Positions 22,501 through 31,220 are shown, counted from the stretch's first letter. The stretch: 64,000 nucleotides of DNA from Clostridia bacterium (GCA_026416815.1 JAOAEJ010000095.1:62001-126000); one strand, 5' to 3'. Translations and numbers: made by a program. The notes: a model not told the origin generated them from the sequence alone.

Positions 22501-24019
22501 TGCCAGTCAAGCTGGTATTGCTATTGAGAATGCACGCTTATTCGACCAGATTAAGGAAAAAGTAACCTCAATAGAAAATATACTCAATAATGCAGGTCAG
22601 GGATTCCTAACCTTCTGTGATGACCTGCTTATAGATGAAGAATACAGTGTAGAGTGTATAAACCTATTCGGTGAAAGAATTGAAAATAAGAAACTTTCCC
22701 AATTGATATATAAAGACAGTGAAGAGGCAAAGTATCTCGACCTCATGCTGTTAAAAATATTGCATGAAAGGAGTCTTTCTAAAAGAGAAAACTATTTAAA
22801 CCTTTTACCCAGCGAGGTAATGATAAATAATAAATATATACTTTTAGAATACAAAATAATAGAAAGCTGCCGGGACGAAGATTCAGAAACACTTATGGTC
22901 ATACTAACGGATATAACCGAAAAAAGATTCCTTGAAAATCTTATGGAAGATGAAAGAAACACTCTTAAGATGGTTGTAAAAACAGTGACGGAATACAATG
23001 ATTTTTCCAAGTGCGTTAAGGATTATAAGAGTTTCTGTCAAACATGGATACAAGCGATACTGCAGAGTCAGCTTTCACTGCAAGACAAGGTTTTTGAAGT
23101 TTACAGGCAGGTACATACATTCAAAGGCAGTTTTTCACAGCTTGATATGGTTAATATCGTAGATAAGTTGCATGAATTTGAATCCAGCCTCACAGATTTC
23201 AGGGAAAATCTTATTAATAAAAATTCGGATGATTTTAAATCTTACCTCCTATCCTTTGAAATGGAGAAATGGTTGGAGGAAGACTTATGCATATTGAAGG
23301 GAATTTTAGGCGAGCAATTTTTTGAACAGGAAAAAGCTCTTATAATAGATGAAGCCAAACTGGTGGAACTGGAGGAGAAGATTTCTTCACTCCTATCTTC
23401 TAAAGATTGCAGTCTGCTTCTGCCTCATGTAAGGAGACTACGCTATAAATCTTTCAAGGAGCTTTTAAAAGCCTATCCCGACTTTATAAGAAGACTCTCC
23501 GAGCGTCTTGAAAAGCCGGTAAACCTCCTTATCATAGAAGGTGGTGATATGCTGGTTGACCTTGAACAATATACCGATTTTACAAGATCACTGATTCATG
23601 TGTTTAGAAATATTCTTGATCACGGAATAGAGCCAGTAGGAGAGAGACTGAAAAAGAGTAAACCTCAATATGCTACAATTAATTGTATAGCAACCCTTTC
23701 AGAAGGCTATATATCCCTTATTATTTCTGATGACGGGCAAGGTATACATATAGGTCAAATAAGACAAAAGGCTATTGAAAACGGTATTTTTGACAGCGAA
23801 ACAGCCTATAGCCTAAGCGATCAAGATGTAGTAAATTTAATTTTCCGGGCTGGCTTCTCTACAAAAGATAATATAAGCCACCTCTCAGGAAGAGGTATTG
23901 GACTTGCTGCTGTCAAGTCGGAGGTAGATAAACTTAACGGTAACGTTCAGGTGATAACCACTCAAGGAGTCGGTACAGAATTTAGATTCTTACTGCCCTT
24001 TAAAGGAATTTTGCCATAA
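19541..24019 (+). CDS. 7TMR-DISM hybrid sensor kinase with REC, GAF, Hpt and CheA-like kinase modules
   Basis: This 1492-residue protein combines, in order: a signal segment with lipobox-like LSGC (residues about 27-30); an extracellular jelly-roll sensor (about 40-200, LKVQYMQTAYKLWINGKSL); seven membrane segments (about 215-415) of the 7TMR-DISM type; a HisKA domain with HELRTPLSG (His448); a HATPase domain (HNLVGNAIKFT near 562, DTGIG near 593, GGTGLGLS near 624); a receiver domain (acidic pair near 707, Asp751 in ILDVMMP, Lys in YVSKPFD); a GAF domain (about 850-1005); a PAS-like segment ending VILTDITEKR; an Hpt-type helix bundle with VHTFKGS (His1192); and a second ATPase of CheA type (HVFRNILDHGIEP near 1353, DDGQG, GRGIGLAAV). 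The start is GTG after AGGAGGAAAATCA. It stands alone with its own terminator; no separate response regulator is adjacent. Confidence 0.9.
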   Translation: MTNKSILFGRVPLALLFICLFISFILSGCSTTDTPSRKTNPQAIDGVLDLSRWNFETDGPVKLDGEWELYWGQLLTPADFSGINPPQETGFLTAPNNWTGYIIEDKKLPGQGFATLRLKVKLNNAEALHALKVQYMQTAYKLWINGKSLSSNGIVGRTREEMKPQLLPRVTVFNPSSNTIELVLQISNFFDRNGGFDNFSFILGNQSQIQERTSRSLASDLFMFGSIFIMGIYHLVLFMLRKKDRSTLYFGTFCFLIALRVICSGEIFLISLFPDFNFEIFLKICYLTFYFCQPVFAMFIYSLYPDEMSHNFVRASKLIASIFIGIVVVTKSYFFVNTLLIYQLFTVVSVAYFLYTLLKAALRKREGARIVIAGSMAVFLATVNDILYNNAVINTGTLTPAGLFIFIFTQSVILSIRFSRAFNTVEALSNRLLSLDKLKDEFLANTSHELRTPLSGIIGIAESLIDGAAGQLNKLQTSNLSMIVSSGKRLASLVNDILDFSKLKNKDIILNKKPVDIRQVMQVVLALSSPLISGKPLEFKNQIDDNLPMVYADENRLQQIFHNLVGNAIKFTHSGYITIHAARKEDFLEITVSDTGIGISKDKFDDIFKSFEQIDGSDSREFGGTGLGLSITKTLIELHGGTISVKSELYKGTSFIFTLPVAQEDSYTSEAANYSALAAVREVLTPQLVEPILSEAANTRFKILVADDELINLQVLVNLLTLQNYSVFTVSNGADALIEAELNDFDLIILDVMMPRMSGYEVCRILREKNSVFDMPILMLTAKNQPENIIAAFEAGANDYVSKPFDKHELLSRVKTLIALKKSFKEAIINARQFESEKQQRLLSETLRNLNKDLTSTLDLEEVFKRLLNSLNQIVSYDCALGILNKNNKFEYIYATGYSYSGEAYPAFDNVDSDELICNIAATKTPLTISDVSTFPIAENSEYIPAGIKSLLGLPIIYHNTVYGIIILMSSKASAFSTQDEGIAIAFASQAGIAIENARLFDQIKEKVTSIENILNNAGQGFLTFCDDLLIDEEYSVECINLFGERIENKKLSQLIYKDSEEAKYLDLMLLKILHERSLSKRENYLNLLPSEVMINNKYILLEYKIIESCRDEDSETLMVILTDITEKRFLENLMEDERNTLKMVVKTVTEYNDFSKCVKDYKSFCQTWIQAILQSQLSLQDKVFEVYRQVHTFKGSFSQLDMVNIVDKLHEFESSLTDFRENLINKNSDDFKSYLLSFEMEKWLEEDLCILKGILGEQFFEQEKALIIDEAKLVELEEKISSLLSSKDCSLLLPHVRRLRYKSFKELLKAYPDFIRRLSERLEKPVNLLIIEGGDMLVDLEQYTDFTRSLIHVFRNILDHGIEPVGERLKKSKPQYATINCIATLSEGYISLIISDDGQGIHIGQIRQKAIENGIFDSETAYSLSDQDVVNLIFRAGFSTKDNISHLSGRGIGLAAVKSEVDKLNGNVQVITTQGVGTEFRFLLPFKGILP

Positions 24020-24066
24020 TTAAGGTAAATAACAAAGTAGTACTAACTGCATATCATTTAAAATAA

Positions 24067-24118
24067 ACAAGGTGCATTTTATTATGAAGCTCTCAAGCTT
24101 TACATAAAATGCACCTTT
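24067..24118 (+). terminator. Terminator of the hybrid kinase gene
   Basis: AAGGTGCATTTTAT pairs with ATAAAATGCACCTTT around a loop of about 20 bases. The long perfect stem ends in T residues. Confidence 0.8.
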
Positions 24119-24501
24119 AATTTATTCCAATTAGACAAGTCCTTCAAAACAAACATCTTTTTGTGAAATCCTAGAACTCTTAAAATATTTTTGACAACAA
24201 AATAACCCGCAGCGTTACTTCTACGGGTGTTTGAACAAAAGCCCTTTTTATAGTGCCAAACGCGCTAGCTAAGCTCTTGTTGTTAGCCTAAAAAGAAGGT
24301 TTATAGGTAAAAAACCATACTTCTCAAGGCCGAAAGTAAGTTTTAGAATACTGTATATAATAAAAATACCTAATCTTATCTTCCAAGTCAATACTTCAGC
24401 CCGTTCTATTTTACATACAGCTGATTAACATAATTGTTTAACGTGTTATAACATATACCCATCCCATATATGGGTGTATATTCAATTTTCATTCACAAAA
24501 C
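24119..24501. other. Intergenic region between kinase and mutS2, no gene
   Basis: No open frame of note. It contains a second hairpin (AACCCG...CGGGTGTT near 24207-24233) and a palindrome with ACCCAT/ATGGGT near 24458-24475 just after the mutS2 stop, which may help end mutS2 transcription although it lacks a U tract. Confidence 0.5.
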
Positions 24502-26880
24502 TTATTTTAATTCAACGACAGTTACCCCTGTCTCTCCCTCACCAATCTTCCCTAGCCTATATGACTTTACCTGAGGATGGCGCTTTAAATGCTGATGTAT
24601 ACCGCTTCTTAATATCCCGGTACCTTTACCGTGTATAAGAGTAACTTCACGAAGCCCTGCTATGCTTGCATCATCAAGATACTTGTCAACACTTTCGATT
24701 GCCTCATCAAGATTAAACCCTCTAAGGTCAGTTTCCGGTGACATAGTTTTGGATTTTGACATCCCGATTCTGCCCACTCCCATTTTCTGAGTTATGGTCT
24801 CCTGTTCGTCCACAAGCTTAAGGTTTGTCATATGAACATTTATTTTCATTATTCCTGCTTGTATAACTGCTTCACCGTTTTTATCGGGAGGTGTAACCAC
24901 AGTGCCCTTCTGATTAAGATTTACTATAAGAACACTATCACCGGGCTTAAGATTCTTAGGAGGCTTGATATAACCGTTTTTGGGCATTAATGATTCCACG
25001 AGGGAATCTTCAATATTGTTTAATTTGCCCTTAAGCTTCAGCCTCATTTCTTCCGCAGCCTTATTCCTTTCGGTAGTTTCCTGTTCCCTGGCTATCCTGC
25101 GCATTTCCTCAAGTATATTTTCCGATTCTGACTTTGCTTCAAGCAGTATTTTTCGCGCTTCCTCCCGGGCTTCCTTAATAAGCTTTTCCTTTTGAGAATT
25201 GATTTTTCTTTTCTGCTCTTCTACCTCATTTTTTAAGCCCTCTATTTCCCTTCTGTAGCTTTCGGCCTTTGCTCTCTCTTTTTCAGCCTCACTCCTGTTT
25301 TTCTCTATATTCATGAGCATATCTTCAAACTTTATGTCTTCCTGTGTTAAGAACTCCTTGGATCTTTCAATAATGTTTTTGGATAAGCCAAGTCTTTGGG
25401 ATATAGCAAATGCATTACTCTTCCCGGGTATCCCTATGAGAAGCTTATAAGTGGGTTTAAGAGTCTCTACATCAAACTCACAGCAGGCATTTTCAACACC
25501 CTTTGTGGTCAAAGCATAAACCTTTAGTTCACTGTAATGGGTAGTTGCAACAGTAATTGCACCCACCTGGTGTAAGTACTCAAGTATTGACATAGCAAGT
25601 GCAGCACCTTCAGTAGGATCAGTTCCTGCTCCTAACTCATCAAAGAGTACCAACGAGCTATCATCTACAGTTTCCAGTATTCTGGTAATATTCTTCATAT
25701 GAGATGAAAAAGTACTCAAGCTCTGCTCTATACTCTGTTCATCACCTATATCGGCAAACACCTTACCAAACACACTCATCTCAGTACCATCATTGGCTGG
25801 AATATGCAGTCCCGACTGTATCATCAGAGTAAACAAACCTAAGGTTTTTAATGTAACAGTCTTTCCCCCTGTATTGGGCCCTGTTATTACCAGGGTATTA
25901 AAATCCTTTCCAATCCAAAGGTCTATAGGAACAACACATTTTGGGTCAAGAAGAGGGTGCCTTCCCTTCTTAATTAAAACACGACCTTCATTATTCAATT
26001 TAGGACATACACAGTTGTAGTCAAGGCTTAGTTTTACTTTAGCAAAAATGAAATCCAACTTTGCGAGTATGGACATATTAGACTTAAGCCCCGTAATTAT
26101 GCTGTCTACGTCGGAAGTAAGTTCCTGTAATATCCTCTCAATTTCAATCTGCTCTTTGATTTTTAATTGTTTAATATTATTATTTGCTTCAACAACAGCC
26201 ATAGGCTCAACAAATATTGTCGCACCACTGGCGGACATATCATGTACAAGTCCCGGAACATCATTCCTGTGTTCCTGCTTTACCGGAACCACATACCTGT
26301 CACCCCTCATAGTAACTATGGATTCCTGCATAAATTTCTGATACTTTGAGGACTTTATCAGATCATTTAATCTTTCTTTTATTGAGCTCTGCAAATCTCT
26401 TATCTGCCTTCTTATATTACCTAGTGCAGGACTGGCAGCATCTGCAATTTCCTCTTCATTTAGAATCGATAATGATATTTTGTCCTCTATTCTTTTATTT
26501 GCCTCTAAAAGACTAATAAGCCCATTTACCAAGTTATCATTATCCGCTATAGCACTGTCGCTGGCATAGTGCTTTAAGTTTCGGCTGGCTCTTAGGGTAT
26601 CTGCAATCCTCAGAAGCTCACCGGGACCTAATATAGAACCCATCTCAACGCGCTTAAGGCTTCCTCGGATATCATGAATGCCTCCCATTGGAGGGCTTCC
26701 TCTCCTAACAACAAAGCTTACTCCATCACTAGTTTCTTTAAGAAGATTAGTAACTACTGAGAAGTCTTTTTCCGGCAAAAGAGATTCCGCAATTTCCTTT
26801 CCCAAATCCGAAGCAGCATAGCTTACAAGCTTTTTAACTATTTTATCAAACTCAAGGGTTTTTATCGTTCTCTCATTCAT
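24502..26880 (-). CDS. mutS2: Endonuclease MutS2
   Basis: This 792-residue protein is MutS2, which acts on collided ribosomes and recombination intermediates, not in mismatch repair. The N-terminal core and lever precede the ATPase domain with Walker A ITGPNTGGKTVTLKT and Walker B region LVLFDELGAGTDPTEGAAL. A long charged coiled coil (residues about 510-630) follows, then a KOW-like segment (LKPGDSVLIVNLNQKG), and the C-terminal Smr nuclease domain with LDLRG and VTLIHGKGTGILRSGIHQHL. The length and order are standard for Firmicutes. Start ATG with AGAGGTAATC upstream. Confidence 0.97.
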   Translation of the reverse strand: MNERTIKTLEFDKIVKKLVSYAASDLGKEIAESLLPEKDFSVVTNLLKETSDGVSFVVRRGSPPMGGIHDIRGSLKRVEMGSILGPGELLRIADTLRASRNLKHYASDSAIADNDNLVNGLISLLEANKRIEDKISLSILNEEEIADAASPALGNIRRQIRDLQSSIKERLNDLIKSSKYQKFMQESIVTMRGDRYVVPVKQEHRNDVPGLVHDMSASGATIFVEPMAVVEANNNIKQLKIKEQIEIERILQELTSDVDSIITGLKSNMSILAKLDFIFAKVKLSLDYNCVCPKLNNEGRVLIKKGRHPLLDPKCVVPIDLWIGKDFNTLVITGPNTGGKTVTLKTLGLFTLMIQSGLHIPANDGTEMSVFGKVFADIGDEQSIEQSLSTFSSHMKNITRILETVDDSSLVLFDELGAGTDPTEGAALAMSILEYLHQVGAITVATTHYSELKVYALTTKGVENACCEFDVETLKPTYKLLIGIPGKSNAFAISQRLGLSKNIIERSKEFLTQEDIKFEDMLMNIEKNRSEAEKERAKAESYRREIEGLKNEVEEQKRKINSQKEKLIKEAREEARKILLEAKSESENILEEMRRIAREQETTERNKAAEEMRLKLKGKLNNIEDSLVESLMPKNGYIKPPKNLKPGDSVLIVNLNQKGTVVTPPDKNGEAVIQAGIMKINVHMTNLKLVDEQETITQKMGVGRIGMSKSKTMSPETDLRGFNLDEAIESVDKYLDDASIAGLREVTLIHGKGTGILRSGIHQHLKRHPQVKSYRLGKIGEGETGVTVVELK

Positions 26881-27225
26881 ATATCAAGATTACCTCTTCT
26901 ATTTAAAATTAATATTATATGTGCTTTCAAATTAACCCTATAATTATATCATAAAATATCACAAATGCTATCAATTGGTCTATAGAACTTTAAGCCAAAT
27001 ATCAGCTTTTGCCCGACAAACATAAATCCACATTAACTTATACTGCTAGCAACACATATGCTTGCTATTAGGCTATCAATATAAATATATATTTGAATTT
27101 TATTGTTCTATGTTATAATAGCTTAAATAGGTATCTACAAACTGGCTAGCAATGCTTAGACAGGCCTTTAATTAAGGCATTTTAAAGGTACCGGTTTATT
27201 AATAAAGACTTATATTCAGATTGGA

Positions 27226-27882
27226 GTGACCATTAAGTTGTTTAAGTATATTCTTTTTGATTTCGATGGTACATTGATAGATACGAATGAATTGATAATT
27301 CTTGCCTTACATGAAACTTCTTTGAAGTTTCTTGATAAAACCCTATCCTCCGATGAGTTGAATTCTATACTTGGCAAACATCTGGAGCAACAGATGAAGT
27401 GCCTTTCGGAACTTCATTATAAGGAAATGATACTTTTCTATAAAGATTTTTACAGTAAAAATAAGGACACAATGATAAAGGAATTCCCCAGCATTAACCA
27501 AATGCTTAAGTCTATTAAGGAACTTGGCTGTAAAACAGCGATTGTATCAGCTAAAGGACGTGGTGGCATAGAACATGGACTAAAGTTATTTGGAATGGAA
27601 GATTACTTTGACATTATAATAAGTGCCTATGATATAGAAAACAATAAACCTCACCCAGAGCCCGCTATTAAAGCTTTATCAGCTCTAAACGGGAGTGCCG
27701 ACGCTGCCCTCCTTATTGGCGATAGCCCCTATGACATACTTTGCGGAAAAAATGCCGGAGTAAAAACGGCACTTGTAGATTGGACTATCTTCCCTAAGGA
27801 CAACCTAATGAGTTTAAAGCCCGATTACTATATTAAGACTCCTGATGAATTAGTTAAAATAGTTAAAGGCAGTAAAGTCTAA
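27226..27882 (+). CDS. HAD family phosphatase, PpaX/Gph-like
   Basis: This 218-residue enzyme has the HAD motifs: I DFDGTLIDT (nucleophile Asp), II in AIVSAKGRGG, III Lys in NNKPHPEPA, and IV LIGDSPYDI. The helical cap of subfamily IA lies between motifs I and II. It probably hydrolyses pyrophosphate or a small phosphate ester, like PpaX or phosphoglycolate phosphatase; the substrate is not readable. The longest frame begins at GTG 27226, but GGAG overlaps that codon, so TTG at 27238 may be the true start. A promoter with TATAAT at 27114-27119 and an extended TG lies about 100 bases upstream. Confidence 0.85.
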   Translation: MTIKLFKYILFDFDGTLIDTNELIILALHETSLKFLDKTLSSDELNSILGKHLEQQMKCLSELHYKEMILFYKDFYSKNKDTMIKEFPSINQMLKSIKELGCKTAIVSAKGRGGIEHGLKLFGMEDYFDIIISAYDIENNKPHPEPAIKALSALNGSADAALLIGDSPYDILCGKNAGVKTALVDWTIFPKDNLMSLKPDYYIKTPDELVKIVKGSKV

Positions 27883-27894
27883 TTTTACTGCCTT
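27866..27894. terminator. Bidirectional terminator between convergent genes
   Basis: AAGGCAGTAAA pairs with TTTTACTGCCTT around GTCTAA. It covers the stop of the HAD gene and abuts the stop of the minus-strand methyltransferase gene. Confidence 0.75.
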
Positions 27895-28345
27895 ATTTAA
27901 AGCCCCTCTGTCGTAACCCCTCATATAATACTATGGCTGATGAAGTCACTATATTTAACGATTCTATTTTACCCGGCATGGGTATGCTTATAAGTTCATC
28001 CATTAAAGAAAACTTTTCTTTTGATAGCCCTGTAGCTTCATTCCCGAAAACAAAAACAGTAGGCTTTGTATAATCCAATTCGGTATAGATTTTATCAGCC
28101 CTTGGGGAAGTTCCCACAATTGTCTTCCCCTCCTGCTTTAACCCTACTACAAGCTTTTCAAAACTCTTTTCATAGGTTATATCTGCATAATCTTCATATC
28201 CAACCGCAGCCAAAAGAGCTTTTCTATTTTTATAGTCTACGCTGTTGCCTGTAAAATAAATTTTACTTCCTGTAGCACAAGCTAACCGTATGATGACCCC
28301 TGCATTTATGGGCTTACTCAGGTTATCAAAAATTAATTCAAACAT
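27893..28345 (-). CDS. SPOUT (TrmH-like) RNA methyltransferase
   Basis: This 150-residue protein has the knotted SPOUT motifs: motif 1 NAGVIIRLACATG, motif 2 TVFVFGNEATGLS, and motif 3 ISIPMPGKIESLNIVTSSAI. It is short, a single catalytic domain like TrmL/TrmH cores, and likely 2'-O-methylates a tRNA or rRNA nucleotide. It is the last gene after feoA with only 3 bases between them, so it is probably transcribed with the feo genes, although no functional link is evident. Confidence 0.83.
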   Translation of the reverse strand: MFELIFDNLSKPINAGVIIRLACATGSKIYFTGNSVDYKNRKALLAAVGYEDYADITYEKSFEKLVVGLKQEGKTIVGTSPRADKIYTELDYTKPTVFVFGNEATGLSKEKFSLMDELISIPMPGKIESLNIVTSSAIVLYEGLRQRGFK

Positions 28346-28348
28346 AAA

Positions 28349-28594
28349 TCACCCTGCAACCTTACTAACAATTATCTGCGAAGCAATATTATCATCAAGG
28401 GCTACCTGGGTAAAGCCTACCTGTATTACCACCGCAGGATACTTTTGAATCACGCTGATTTCAACCCCGGGCATAATTCCAAAGGCAGTAAGCTTTCGCA
28501 CTTTAAACTTATCATCGGTTTTCAAGCTTACAACTTTTGCTTTTTCTTTAGCTTTTAACAACGTTAGAGGAATGGCATTATTTATTTCCCGCAT
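28349..28594 (-). CDS. feoA: Ferrous iron transport protein A
   Basis: This 81-residue SH3-like protein fits FeoA: LKTDDKFKVRKLTAFGIMPG followed by VEISVIQKYPAVVIQVGFTQ and a final LDDNIASQIIV. FeoA is a small cytoplasmic partner of FeoB. It overlaps the preceding Cys-rich gene by 13 bases. Here it lies after feoB, whereas most operons place it first. Confidence 0.88.
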   Translation of the reverse strand: MREINNAIPLTLLKAKEKAKVVSLKTDDKFKVRKLTAFGIMPGVEISVIQKYPAVVIQVGFTQVALDDNIASQIIVSKVAG

Positions 28595-28779
28595 ATCTTC
28601 TTACCCCATTTTTTCAAATTGTTAATAAATTTAAATTCCGGTTCCGGATACATCTCATAATTACAGTTAGGACACTTAATTTTGCTGCATGCCTTGTTCA
28701 TCGGGCATCCGTTGCAGCCACTTTTACATTTATCGGTTTCAAACGAATGTCCACAGAAATCACATTTCATTCGGTACAC
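28582..28779 (-). CDS. Small Cys-rich protein of the feo operon
   Basis: This 65-residue protein holds nine or so Cys in CDFCGHSF, CKSGCNGCPMNKACS and CPNCNYEMYP, consistent with one or two metal sites. It lies between the transporter half of FeoB and FeoA. Iron sensing, iron-sulfur binding or zinc-ribbon stabilisation are possible. It resembles small Cys-rich proteins found with clostridial feo genes, but it has no membrane segment and was not matched to FeoC. Confidence 0.65.
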   Translation of the reverse strand: MYRMKCDFCGHSFETDKCKSGCNGCPMNKACSKIKCPNCNYEMYPEPEFKFINNLKKWGKKICGK

Positions 28780-28809
28780 CTCCCTAATGGAAATACCGGA
28801 CAGAAATTC

Positions 28810-30261
28810 CTATCCAAGATTGATTCCCCACTGTACCAGTATCCTGTTCAATACAAAGCCTGCAAAAAACGCAAACGGGAATATTATTGCAGCCATAGCT
28901 ACCGCAGTTTTCCAACCGCGCTCTTTGATCATCATTGTAAACTGAGCTATACATGGTACAAACAGTGTCAATGTAGCTGTTGCAACCACCAATTGTCTTC
29001 CATCCAGGATTCCTGAACTCTGTAAATCAAACAAACCTGCTGCACCGTAGTCACGTCTGAAAAATCCGAAAAGGAAGATTTCAGACATTTTATCGGGAAG
29101 CCCCAATAGACCAACTACAGGCTTTATCACTTCAACCAACCATTGGAATAAGCCGGTCAGATCACCAAACCACATTAATACACTGGCCAAAACAAACAAC
29201 GGCAATACCTCTCTAAAGTACCAATACATCCTAACATAAGTTTTTTTCAATACATTTTTAAGCTTAGGAAGCCTTAAAGGAGGCAGCTCCATATAGAAAC
29301 CCGACTTCTCACCAGGTAAAACCTTTGAGCTAAGGAATCCGACAAGTAAAAATACCAGAACCATAAATATCAACCACACCGCTAACGCTTTTGGCTTGCC
29401 CGATAATAAGGCAAGAATAACCCCAAGCTGTGCAGAACAAGGGATTGCCAATGCCAAAAGGAATGTAGCAATAACTCTCTCCCGCTTGGTCTCTAGAGTC
29501 CTGCTCACCATAGTAGCCATAGTATCACAACCAAATCCAAGTGTCATCGGAATTACCGCTCTACCATTCAAACCAATTTTCTTAAATACTCTATCCATAA
29601 GCAGTGATATCCTTGGCAGATAACCGCTGTCTTCAATAATTGAAAACATCAAGAAGAAGCACCCAACCACCGGAAGGACTATTGCAATTGCATATTTTAC
29701 GCCAAGGGTTATAATTCCATATTCATTTACGAACAAATCACTTAAAACTTTCCACGGAATTAAATTATTAACAAAGTCATTTATGTATGGATTAAGGTGT
29801 TCGTCAAAAATTATGCTCTCAATGTAGTCCACCAATGTACCTGCTCCAAAAACTCCTACAAACTGATACAAGCCGTAATACAATACCAGTAACAGTAGAG
29901 GTATTCCGGTAATAGGATTGATTGTAATCCTGTTTATTATGCCTGCAATACTCTTACTATTCTTTTTATTATAAGAAACAACCTTTTGAATAATTTTTTT
30001 GCTGGTTTCTTGCTGTGCTTTTGATATGAGAAATGAAGGCGATTCCTTTGAGGTTTGAATAAAATCATTAACCATTTTTTCTATTTCTTTATAGCCTTCT
30101 TTTTCTTTGCGTCTTACCAAATCAAACATTTCTTCGTCCTGTTGTAACAATAGTGTAGCAACAGACCTCTTTGAAATACCGTAATCACCCTTCAAATGCG
30201 ACACAATCCTGAAAATAATATTCTCAATTTCTTTATCATAAGCTAATATATTATGCTGCAT
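28810..30261 (-). CDS. feoB: FeoB membrane transporter half (split FeoB)
   Basis: This 483-residue protein carries the permease part of FeoB. A soluble helical region (about 1-105) matches the GDI/linker part. Then two Gate domains follow, with gate motifs GFGCDTMATM and AIPCSAQLG, and about eight membrane segments to the C-terminus. It imports Fe2+ across the cytoplasmic membrane. The GTPase part is encoded by the separate upstream gene, whose end overlaps this start by 11 bases, so the two are translationally coupled. No frameshift within one frame explains the split, because each half has its own start and stop codons. Confidence 0.9.
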   Translation of the reverse strand: MQHNILAYDKEIENIIFRIVSHLKGDYGISKRSVATLLLQQDEEMFDLVRRKEKEGYKEIEKMVNDFIQTSKESPSFLISKAQQETSKKIIQKVVSYNKKNSKSIAGIINRITINPITGIPLLLLVLYYGLYQFVGVFGAGTLVDYIESIIFDEHLNPYINDFVNNLIPWKVLSDLFVNEYGIITLGVKYAIAIVLPVVGCFFLMFSIIEDSGYLPRISLLMDRVFKKIGLNGRAVIPMTLGFGCDTMATMVSRTLETKRERVIATFLLALAIPCSAQLGVILALLSGKPKALAVWLIFMVLVFLLVGFLSSKVLPGEKSGFYMELPPLRLPKLKNVLKKTYVRMYWYFREVLPLFVLASVLMWFGDLTGLFQWLVEVIKPVVGLLGLPDKMSEIFLFGFFRRDYGAAGLFDLQSSGILDGRQLVVATATLTLFVPCIAQFTMMIKERGWKTAVAMAAIIFPFAFFAGFVLNRILVQWGINLG

Positions 30262-30841
30262 GTTTTATTTGCTCCCCTATTATTTTTTTAATATCATTGA
30301 TACCTAAATTTAAAGCAGCACTAGCTGTAGCAACGGGAATCCCCAAAATTTTTTGCAGCTCCGCACTATTTATTTCAATACCTAACGTTTTTGCCTCATC
30401 CATTATATTAAGAAGAAGTACAACCCTAAGGCCTGCCTCAATAAGCTGAAGGGTCAAAGGCAGCATTCTCTCAATGTTCTTTGCGTCCATGACATGTATA
30501 ACCAGTTCGGGCTTTTCATCTATCAAAAGATCCCTTGTTACTCTTTCTTCTTCGGTTATAGGCAGAATGGAATACATTCCCGGAGTATCAATCACCTCAA
30601 GTTTTAATCCAGCTGCTTCGTACCATCCTCTAGAAACCTCCACAGTGGTTCCCGGATAATTGGATACCGTAACATAGGCTCCTGTCAGGCTGTTAAAAAT
30701 AACACTTTTTCCTACATTAGGATTTCCTATTAAGGCAACCTTTTTCGGCACAACCGTTGAATTGCTTCCATTTTGCTGCTTAAAACTAAGCCTTGATTTT
30801 ACCTTATCAAATAATGACTGTTTATTCTGACAACAATCCAT
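30251..30841 (-). CDS. feoB: FeoB small GTPase half (split FeoB)
   Basis: This protein of about 196 residues is the G domain of FeoB: G1 GNPNVGKS, G2 region YPGTTVEVSRG, G3 DTPGMYSI, and the FeoB-type G4 NIMDEA. It ends shortly after the G5 region (VATASAALNLGI). It binds GTP and should gate the membrane half encoded next. The N-terminal 30 residues are polar and Cys-containing (MDCCQNKQS). I place the start at ATG 30841 with GGGGGG upstream; the longer frame begins at a TTG within the ribosome binding site. It is the first gene of the Fur-controlled operon. Confidence 0.9.
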   Translation of the reverse strand: MDCCQNKQSLFDKVKSRLSFKQQNGSNSTVVPKKVALIGNPNVGKSVIFNSLTGAYVTVSNYPGTTVEVSRGWYEAAGLKLEVIDTPGMYSILPITEEERVTRDLLIDEKPELVIHVMDAKNIERMLPLTLQLIEAGLRVVLLLNIMDEAKTLGIEINSAELQKILGIPVATASAALNLGINDIKKIIGEQIKHAA

Positions 30842-30857
30842 ATAAATACCCCCCAAA

Positions 30858-30872
30858 TGATAATCATTATCA
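30858..30872 (-). promoter_or_regulatory. Fur box 1 (perfect 7-1-7)
   Basis: TGATAATCATTATCA is a perfect 7-1-7 Fur box as described for Bacillus. It lies in the leader, 17 bases before the feoB start codon, where Fur-Fe2+ would block transcription. Confidence 0.92.
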
Positions 30873-30907
30873 ATATATACTAAAAAAATTTTCCTTTTAC
30901 TTGCTTT

Positions 30908-30936
30908 ATTATAGAGTATATTCCAAAATAAATCAA
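30908..30936 (-). promoter_or_regulatory. feo operon promoter
   Basis: On the minus strand TTGATT (30931-30936) and TATAAT (30908-30913) are 17 bp apart. The promoter sits between two Fur boxes. Confidence 0.85.
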
Positions 30937-30943
30937 TAGATAT

Positions 30944-30958
30944 TGATAATTGTTATCA
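30944..30958 (-). promoter_or_regulatory. Fur box 2
   Basis: TGATAATTGTTATCA matches the 7-1-7 Fur box with one mismatch in one arm. It lies just upstream of the -35 element. Confidence 0.85.
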
Positions 30959-31138
30959 ATAATTTTACATTAGAGGGTGTAATACTGCTACTGCACTGTG
31001 CCCAATACAAAAATACATATAAAAAACGATAAAGGTTTTATACTGTAAAGGTATAAATCTTTATCGCACATATGTTGGAGTTGTGTAAGGCGATTTTTTA
31101 AATGTTTATTGAATAATACAATATTTATTATCCGTAAC

Positions 31139-31196
31139 TATATAATTGCGATAATCTAATTTTTCCTTGCAATATCATTATCGCAATTTATATATT
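31139..31196. repeat. Type A two-hairpin element, half copy
   Basis: This stretch contains the hairpin TTGCGATAAT...ATTATCGCAA and matches the right half of the elements at 35877 and 45717. It lies downstream of the amidase gene; the left half is missing. Confidence 0.75.
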
Positions 31197-31220
31197 ACTT
31201 TATTTACATACAAACAGGCC

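Noticed and set aside
24447..24480. Palindrome after mutS2 considered as a terminator
   Set aside because: Only a 6-bp core stem and no U tract, so not listed as a terminator.
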